Source: Ilyomonas sp965199845 (GTDB lineage Bacteria; Bacteroidota; Bacteroidia; Chitinophagales; Chitinophagaceae). Taken from it: a stretch of 64,000 nucleotides of DNA. The stretch covers positions 1 to 64,000 of the forward strand of contig CBDATZ010000008.1 in the NCBI GenBank assembly GCA_965199845.1, in the 5' to 3' direction. Positions 59,229 to 64,000 of the stretch are shown here, one piece after another. Position numbers and translations under genes: made by a program. How positions within the stretch are numbered: position 1 is the stretch's first letter; each line of letters begins with the position of its first letter. Below the pieces are notes generated by a model, which worked only from the letters and a program-made list of their open reading frames with translations, searched no databases and had not been told where the DNA came from.

Positions 59229-60344
59229 CATTTCGTCTATTGACTTTTGGTAATTGTTTTCGGTAACCGTTTGCGTGTTCACCCATTTTGTAAATCGCTT
59301 TACACCTTCTGCAAAATCAACTTTGGGCTGAAATCCTAACAGTGAACTTATTTTTGTAATATCGGCAAAGTTGTGCCTGATGTCGCCAAGCCGGTAATTG
59401 CCTGAAACATTTACAGGAACCTGCTTGTTATAACCAGCCATCAATTCGTTTACAACTGTAAAAACATCGGTAGAAATGCCGTTACCTACATTAAACACTT
59501 CATTATTAGCTTCTTCTTTTTCAATGCCGAGAATAGTGGCATCTACAACATCATCTATAAAAACAAAATCACGGCTTTCTTTACCATCTTCAAATATGTT
59601 GATGGCTTTACCATTTTTTATAAGTGTTGAAAAAATAGAGAGAATGCCGGTGTAAGAATTGTTAAGCGATTGGTTGGGTCCATATACATTTTGATATCGG
59701 AATGCAACTCCGGCAACACCAATCTTCGGACACATAGTCATTACCATTTGCTCCTGGTTTTGTTTAGTAATGCCATAGATTGATGAAGGATGAATTTTTG
59801 AACTTTCGTCGGTAGCTACTAATTGCAGAGGTTTTGTGCAGCCCGGGTATTTTACTTCAAAATCGCCTTGCTGCATATCCTTATCTTTTCTGTGTTCCGG
59901 GTAAACATATCCTTTTTCTTCACTCAGATATTTTCCTTCGCCATAAATAGCACGCGAGGAAGCGACAACTAACTTTTTTACCTGGTGCTTTTCGGAAGCA
60001 AGAATATCAAGCAAAATAGCTGTACCACGTATGTTTACATTTACATAATGCTCAATCTGGTACATTGATTGACCTGTGCCGGTTTCAGCTGCAAGGTGAA
60101 CTATAACATCCTGACCTGAAATGGCTTTTCTAAGATCAACGGCAGATGTAACAGAACCTTTTATAAAATTAACCTTCCCAACAATTAATTGATATGAAGA
60201 AGATGTTTTTTCGGGATCATGGCCATGTATCTGTTGGGAGAGATTGTCGAGAACCGAAATTTTATGTCCCTTTTCAATTAGTTTAAGTGCCAGGTTGGAA
60301 CCTATAAATCCGGCGCCGCCGGTAATTAAAATATTTTTGCTCAT
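59205..60344 (-). CDS. SDR sugar-nucleotide epimerase, dTDP-rhamnose 4-epimerase-like
   Basis: 379 residues. NAD loop GGAGFIGSNLALKLI, HLAAETGTGQSMYQIEHY, VVASSRAIYGEGKY (Ser) and SIYGITKQNQEQM (Tyr/Lys). The extended insertion between these (YPEHRKDKDMQQGDFEVKYPG) is the pattern I recall from WbiB-type dTDP-L-rhamnose 4-epimerases. GDIRHNFADITKISSLLGF is common to all such enzymes. It follows a GT2 gene by 11 bases. Substrate remains uncertain; another NDP-hexose is possible. Confidence 0.72.
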   Translation of the reverse strand: MSKNILITGGAGFIGSNLALKLIEKGHKISVLDNLSQQIHGHDPEKTSSSYQLIVGKVNFIKGSVTSAVDLRKAISGQDVIVHLAAETGTGQSMYQIEHYVNVNIRGTAILLDILASEKHQVKKLVVASSRAIYGEGKYLSEEKGYVYPEHRKDKDMQQGDFEVKYPGCTKPLQLVATDESSKIHPSSIYGITKQNQEQMVMTMCPKIGVAGVAFRYQNVYGPNQSLNNSYTGILSIFSTLIKNGKAINIFEDGKESRDFVFIDDVVDATILGIEKEEANNEVFNVGNGISTDVFTVVNELMAGYNKQVPVNVSGNYRLGDIRHNFADITKISSLLGFQPKVDFAEGVKRFTKWVNTQTVTENNYQKSIDEMKEKGLFK

Positions 60345-60355
60345 GGTTGTTTTAC

Positions 60356-61243
60356 TTAATTAACGGGCATTGCAAAGCCATCTTTAAAGGCTTTTAGCAA
60401 TGTTTTCTTTTTATCTTTATTGAATTGTAAATATCTAACCGACTGTGTAAGAATAGCATAACTTAACGCAAATTGCTTTAAGGGAAATTTATAAAGTTTA
60501 CGGATAAAATAAACACGATTACGGGCTGCATAGAAAACGGAGAATAAAGATTCGGAACCGCCGGTACTGACAGATACTTTATGAAAGATTTCTAGGGAAG
60601 GCAGGTATAAAATTTTAAATTTATTTTTTATTGCACGGTATATAAAATCATTATCATCATAATACACAAAATAGCGCTCATCCATCAGCCCGATTTTACC
60701 AAATACTTTTTTGCTGATGAGCATAAAGCAGGTAGGAGCGTAATTAAAATATTTGATTTCGTCATACTTGCCATCGTCTTGCTTTTGATCACCTATGGCT
60801 TCAGAAGTACCTTTATAATGAATAAAATAGCCGCCGGCAAGCCATATTTTTCGGGTTCCGTGGTAAAATATTTTTGGTATGATAATATCTTCGTTTTTCC
60901 GAACTGCGTAATCCATCATTTCGGCAAGCAGATTTGTTTGCGGAAAATCAATATCATTATTTAACAAGATGACGTGTGAAGAACCGTCGCGTAAAGCAAG
61001 TTCTATACCTTGATTATTTCCTTTAGCAACACCTGTATTTTCCTGATTTTTTATATGTGTATAAGCCGGAAGAGAATATTTTGCAAAAAGTTTTTCAATG
61101 ATTTTATCGGTTTGTTCAGAAGAAGAATTATCAACCATGTAAAGATGATAATCGGTATAAGATTGATTAGAAAGGCTTTTTATAAAATCTTCGAGAACCT
61201 CATTGCTTTTATATAAAACCGTAATTAAACCTAATGTAGCCAT
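60356..61243 (-). CDS. GT2-family glycosyltransferase (rhamnosyltransferase-like)
   Basis: 295 residues. TLGLITVLYKSNEVLEDFI, then ILLNNDIDFPQTN with the DxD-like NND, and MDERYFVYYDDNDFIYRA with the catalytic Asp. HKVSVSTGGSESLFSVFYAARN is typical of WbbL-like rhamnosyltransferases. No membrane helix. It is transcribed together with the epimerase that may make its donor. Confidence 0.85.
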   Translation of the reverse strand: MATLGLITVLYKSNEVLEDFIKSLSNQSYTDYHLYMVDNSSSEQTDKIIEKLFAKYSLPAYTHIKNQENTGVAKGNNQGIELALRDGSSHVILLNNDIDFPQTNLLAEMMDYAVRKNEDIIIPKIFYHGTRKIWLAGGYFIHYKGTSEAIGDQKQDDGKYDEIKYFNYAPTCFMLISKKVFGKIGLMDERYFVYYDDNDFIYRAIKNKFKILYLPSLEIFHKVSVSTGGSESLFSVFYAARNRVYFIRKLYKFPLKQFALSYAILTQSVRYLQFNKDKKKTLLKAFKDGFAMPVN

Positions 61244-61668
61244 AATAAATAATGATGTAAAATAACATCATTATGTTTTAATTTGTTTCAGTTTAATTCA
61301 TTTTTAATGGATGTAAACAGTATTATTTAGGTAAAGTTTAGTATAAAATAACGTGCCTTTTACGTTTTCAATAATTAAAAACACAAATAGTTTTTGTTGT
61401 AAAAGCTTCTTAAAAATTGAGAAACATCGCTTGTTTTTATAATTCTTGCTTCTTTAATAATAGAATAAAAATCTTATTCCTGACTTCGTTTTCAAATTCT
61501 GGTGCGGATAAAAAAGGTAAAGTATTTATTGTAAGTCTGATGATCATTTATAACGGCAAATACATTCATGTCAATATATTGCTTCCTCATAATTACAAAC
61601 TTAGTTTTAGTTACGATAAATAGAAAGACATTCCTGTTATAATGTAATGAATGCTATAAGAATCAATA
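61244..61668. other. Intergenic region between gltX and the polysaccharide locus
   Basis: About 425 bp, AT-rich, no convincing gene (a 68-codon plus-strand frame has no features). A hairpin ATAATGATGT/ACATCATTAT at about 61249-61274 could terminate the gltX transcript or structure the leader of the GT2 gene. Confidence 0.5.
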
Positions 61669-63201
61669 TTAGGAAAGCAATTGCAATGTATGTTTTATGC
61701 GTTTTACTGTTTCTTCCTTGCCAATAATTTCTGCTATTTCAAAAATGCCGGGACCAAATTTTCCGCCAACCAGCATAATACGAAATGGAAGCATTAAGTC
61801 GCCGGGCTTTAGTAAATGGGCCGCTACAATTTCTTTAAATGTATTCTCTATTTCAGCGTGCTGCCAGGTTTCTGAAAATTCAAAACTTTTAATAACTTCT
61901 GTAAAAAATATAGCTTTTTGTTTATTCCATTTTGGTTTTATGGAACTAATATCAATGGTGTGTGGCGATTGAAAAAAGTAAGCCGCCTGTTCAATGAAAT
62001 CTGTCAACAAAGTGCAGCGTTCTTTTACCAAATCAAGCACTTTGGTAAACTCATTTTCTGATGGAATTGAAATGCCTTTTTCTTCAAATAATTTTCTTAC
62101 TTGTTGGCTGTAATGCGCAGCCGGCAAGCGTTTTATCCATTCCTGGTTGAACCATTTTGCTTTTTCGTAATCGAACTTAGCGCCGGCTTTATGAACACGT
62201 TCAATCGAAAATTTTTCTATTAGTTCCGGTAGAGTAAATATTTCCTGACCCGTATTATCATTCCAGCCAAGTAAAGCCAGCATATTGATAAAAGCTTCCG
62301 GTAAGAAACCCGTTTCTTTAAAACCCGGCGTTATCTCTCCGGTATTCGGATCAACCCAGTTTTTAGCATACACCGGGAAGCCAAACTTTGCGCCATCGCG
62401 TTTGCTTAATTTTCCATGGCCATTGGGTTTTAATATGAGAGGAAAATGCGCCCATTGCGGCATCTTATCTTCGCCAAATAAATAGCGCCACAACAAGATA
62501 TGAACCGGCGCGCTTGGCAGCCATTCTTCACCCCGAAACGCATGTGTAATCTTCATTAAAAAATCATCTGCTACAACAGCTAAATGATAGGTCGGCATTC
62601 CATCGGCTTTCAGTAAAACTTTATCATCTGTTGTTGATGTATTAAAGCTCACTTCACCACGAATCATATCTGTAAATACAACATCTTCCGGCTGATCGGG
62701 CACTTTTATACGAATTACATAAGGCACGCCTTCACTAATCAATCTTGTTGTTTCATCTTCACCTAACGTTAATGAGTTGCGCATATAACCACGCGTGGTA
62801 ACGCCATATTGTGCTGTGGCATGTTCTGTTTTATAAGTGTTGCGCATTTGTTCCAGTTCTGCCGGTGTATCAAACGCATAATATGCATAACCATCATTCA
62901 CCAATTGCTCTGCATATAACTTATAGGTTGCTTTGCGCTCGCTTTGACGATATGGCGCAAAATTGCCGCCGTGCAAAACACTTTCATCAGGCTCTAAGCC
63001 GCACCAGGCAAGCGTTTCAAAAATATATTCTTCGGCGCCGGGCACAAAACGATTCTGATCTGTATCTTCTATTCTAACTATAAAAGTTCCGCCGTGCTGC
63101 TTTGCAAATAAGTAATTAAACAATACGGTTCTTACACCGCCAAGATGCAAGCCACCTGTTGGCGAAGGCGCAAAACGAACACGCACATGTGAAGTATTCA
63201 T
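61669..63201 (-). CDS. gltX: Glutamyl-tRNA synthetase
   Basis: 510 residues. Class I synthetase: HIGH-equivalent APSPTGGLHLGGVRT, the zinc-less catalytic core, KMSKS-equivalent GKLSKRDGAKFG (about residue 263), and the anticodon-binding helical domain to the C-terminus. It charges tRNA-Glu. ATG 63201 was chosen because VRVRFAPSPTG must start within a few residues. It is followed by the polysaccharide locus but is a housekeeping gene. Confidence 0.97.
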   Translation of the reverse strand: MNTSHVRVRFAPSPTGGLHLGGVRTVLFNYLFAKQHGGTFIVRIEDTDQNRFVPGAEEYIFETLAWCGLEPDESVLHGGNFAPYRQSERKATYKLYAEQLVNDGYAYYAFDTPAELEQMRNTYKTEHATAQYGVTTRGYMRNSLTLGEDETTRLISEGVPYVIRIKVPDQPEDVVFTDMIRGEVSFNTSTTDDKVLLKADGMPTYHLAVVADDFLMKITHAFRGEEWLPSAPVHILLWRYLFGEDKMPQWAHFPLILKPNGHGKLSKRDGAKFGFPVYAKNWVDPNTGEITPGFKETGFLPEAFINMLALLGWNDNTGQEIFTLPELIEKFSIERVHKAGAKFDYEKAKWFNQEWIKRLPAAHYSQQVRKLFEEKGISIPSENEFTKVLDLVKERCTLLTDFIEQAAYFFQSPHTIDISSIKPKWNKQKAIFFTEVIKSFEFSETWQHAEIENTFKEIVAAHLLKPGDLMLPFRIMLVGGKFGPGIFEIAEIIGKEETVKRIKHTLQLLS

Positions 63202-63221
63202 CCGGCAAAAATAGAACGGGA

Positions 63222-63318
63222 ATTATGAATTTGTAATTATGAATTATTAATGCCTGTAATCGGTCTTCGTTTACAGATTGGCAACTCTTAATTTATAATT
63301 CATAATTTATAATTATCA
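63222..63318. repeat. AT-rich inverted/direct repeats of an AATTATGAATT type
   Basis: GAATTATGAATT, AATTATGAATTATTAAT and, 50 bp on, TTATAATTCATAATTTATAATTA. They form an imperfect inverted repeat between gltX and the cyclophilin gene. A terminator for the cyclophilin gene or a small intergenic repeat element; function unknown. Confidence 0.5.
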
Positions 63319-63903
63319 TAGTCGTTTAATATTGATAATTACAACCGGCGGCGTGAAAGCCTGATCATTTTCTGGACGATTATAAATTGTATTAACAACG
63401 TTCATTCCTTTTACAACTTTACCAAAGGCGGCATAACCTTGTTTGTCAGGATTGTTGTCGCCGCCAAAATCAAAACCAGGCTGATCATCCATACAAATAA
63501 AAAATTCAGACTTAGCAGTGCCGGGTTCTAACCTTGCCATAGACAAAATTCCTGTTTTGTGCAGGATGCCGGTTTGCTTTGTAGATTCATGCGGAATATC
63601 AGGTAACGATTGAGCTTTTGCGTAATTTGTTTTCCAGACTCCACCTTGTATCAAATCGCTTTTGATGGCATTCGATGGTTGATTATCATGATTTAAAATG
63701 CGGTAAAAAGAACTGGCTCTATATAAACCAGCATCAGCATTACGAAGAAATGCACCTGCCGTTTGCGGCGCTTTATCTGTATATAATTCAACTTCAATAT
63801 CGCCTGCATCGGTTTGTATAATTGCGTGCGGATGATTGTATTTTGGCGATGAACATGAAATATATAAGCAAAATAAAAAGGCACACAAAAAAGACAACTT
63901 CAT
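63316..63903 (-). CDS. Cyclophilin-type peptidyl-prolyl isomerase, lipoprotein
   Basis: 195 residues. The signal peptide has a lipobox (LYISCSS, Cys about 17), so it is membrane-anchored outside the cytoplasm. The cyclophilin fold follows: IIQTDAGDIEVELYTDKAPQ, SSFYRI with the catalytic Arg, LIQGG, SEFFICMDDQPGFDFGG, and FGKVVKGMNVVNTI. It speeds Xaa-Pro isomerisation in exported proteins. Its ATG overlaps the stop of the upstream gene (ATGA), so the two are coupled. Confidence 0.92.
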   Translation of the reverse strand: MKLSFLCAFLFCLYISCSSPKYNHPHAIIQTDAGDIEVELYTDKAPQTAGAFLRNADAGLYRASSFYRILNHDNQPSNAIKSDLIQGGVWKTNYAKAQSLPDIPHESTKQTGILHKTGILSMARLEPGTAKSEFFICMDDQPGFDFGGDNNPDKQGYAAFGKVVKGMNVVNTIYNRPENDQAFTPPVVIINIKRL

Positions 63904-64000
63904 AACGATTCTTTTATGGTAAGCTTTACAAGATACTGGTCAAATTTATCTTCAAATAAAACACTTGCTTGCCAACCTTCTTCGGTTGCAATTTGCAAGA
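63900..64000 (-). CDS. Partial CDS, C-terminal end only
   Basis: The minus strand reads LQIATEEGWQASVLFEDKF and then DQYLVKLTIKESL, ending in TGA at 63900-63902, with its start beyond the window. It overlaps the cyclophilin start by four bases. Only about 33 codons are visible, so the product cannot be named. Confidence 0.6.
   Translation of the reverse strand, partial: LQIATEEGWQASVLFEDKFDQYLVKLTIKESL

Noticed and set aside
61417..61623. 68-codon plus-strand frame upstream of the polysaccharide locus
   Set aside because: AT-rich, no recognisable feature; judged intergenic.
63206..63213. TATTTTTG as a gltX promoter
   Set aside because: It lies only four bases before the gltX ATG, would give a leaderless transcript, and has no TTG at the expected distance.

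Overview
The window comes from a Bacteroidota genome, most likely Chitinophagaceae or a close relative. The evidence is: two T9SS-type secreted proteins (one with a CHU_C/type B C-terminus, one with a type A sorting domain); promoters of the TTG-N19-TAnnTTTG kind; almost no Shine-Dalgarno sequences except a strong one before rpsU; Bacteroidetes-type tyrosine recombinases; and the gene order rpsU-xerC-hpf...tRNA(Thr,Tyr,Gly,Thr)-tuf-tRNA(Trp)-secE-nusG. No 16S gene is present, so genus is not assigned.

1-18.2 kb is an accessory island next to the 3' end of a tRNA-Leu(CAG) gene. Its left part is mobile-element debris: an integrase lacking its catalytic Tyr, the C-terminal end of a relaxase, a complete IS3-family element, and a helicase that has lost its Walker A motif, followed by about 1 kb without genes that holds three 22-bp-period repeats. 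Its middle (6.5-16.4 kb) is the most interesting part. It encodes a Cys-rich double-glycine precursor peptide with a VKOR-DsbA fusion, a TlpA-like thioredoxin, a two-module glycosyltransferase, a DUF6625-like glycosyltransferase, a C39-peptidase ABC exporter and an HlyD-type adaptor. The part list resembles that of sublancin-type glycopeptide bacteriocins (precursor, thiol oxidoreductases, glycosyltransferase, C39 exporter) in a Bacteroidota host; glycosylation of the peptide is inference. The right edge holds a transposase remnant and a second truncated integrase.

18.2-36.6 kb is core-like: a LuxE/PaaK-like protein, a lipoprotein, a UbiA-like membrane protein, an M42 peptidase, two coupled membrane proteins, a class I glutamine amidotransferase-like protein, a DUF6600 protein, the translation/secretion block (nusG, secE, tuf, five tRNAs, hpf, xerC, rpsU, rimM), an esterase, an ATP-grasp protein, a Uma2-like nuclease and a YbdK-type carboxylate-amine ligase.

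36.8-42.4 kb holds two T9SS cargo genes, one of them truncated at its 5' end. 42.5-61.2 kb is a minus-strand exopolysaccharide locus: wzc-like tyrosine autokinase, flippase, O-antigen ligase/polymerase-like protein, fucosyltransferase-like GT11, four further GT4/GT2 genes, GT61, WecB/TagA-type GT26, two sugar-nucleotide epimerases (one resembling GDP-mannose 3,5-epimerase), a Gfo/Idh/MocA oxidoreductase and an aldo/keto-reductase-like protein. gltX, a cyclophilin lipoprotein and a partial gene close the window.

Six genes (C39 ABC exporter, rimM, beta-helix protein, GT61, a GT4 and a GT2) carry one-base indels, most of them in A/T runs. rimM is one of them, so sequencing or consensus error is a real possibility and these genes should not be called dead without checking reads.
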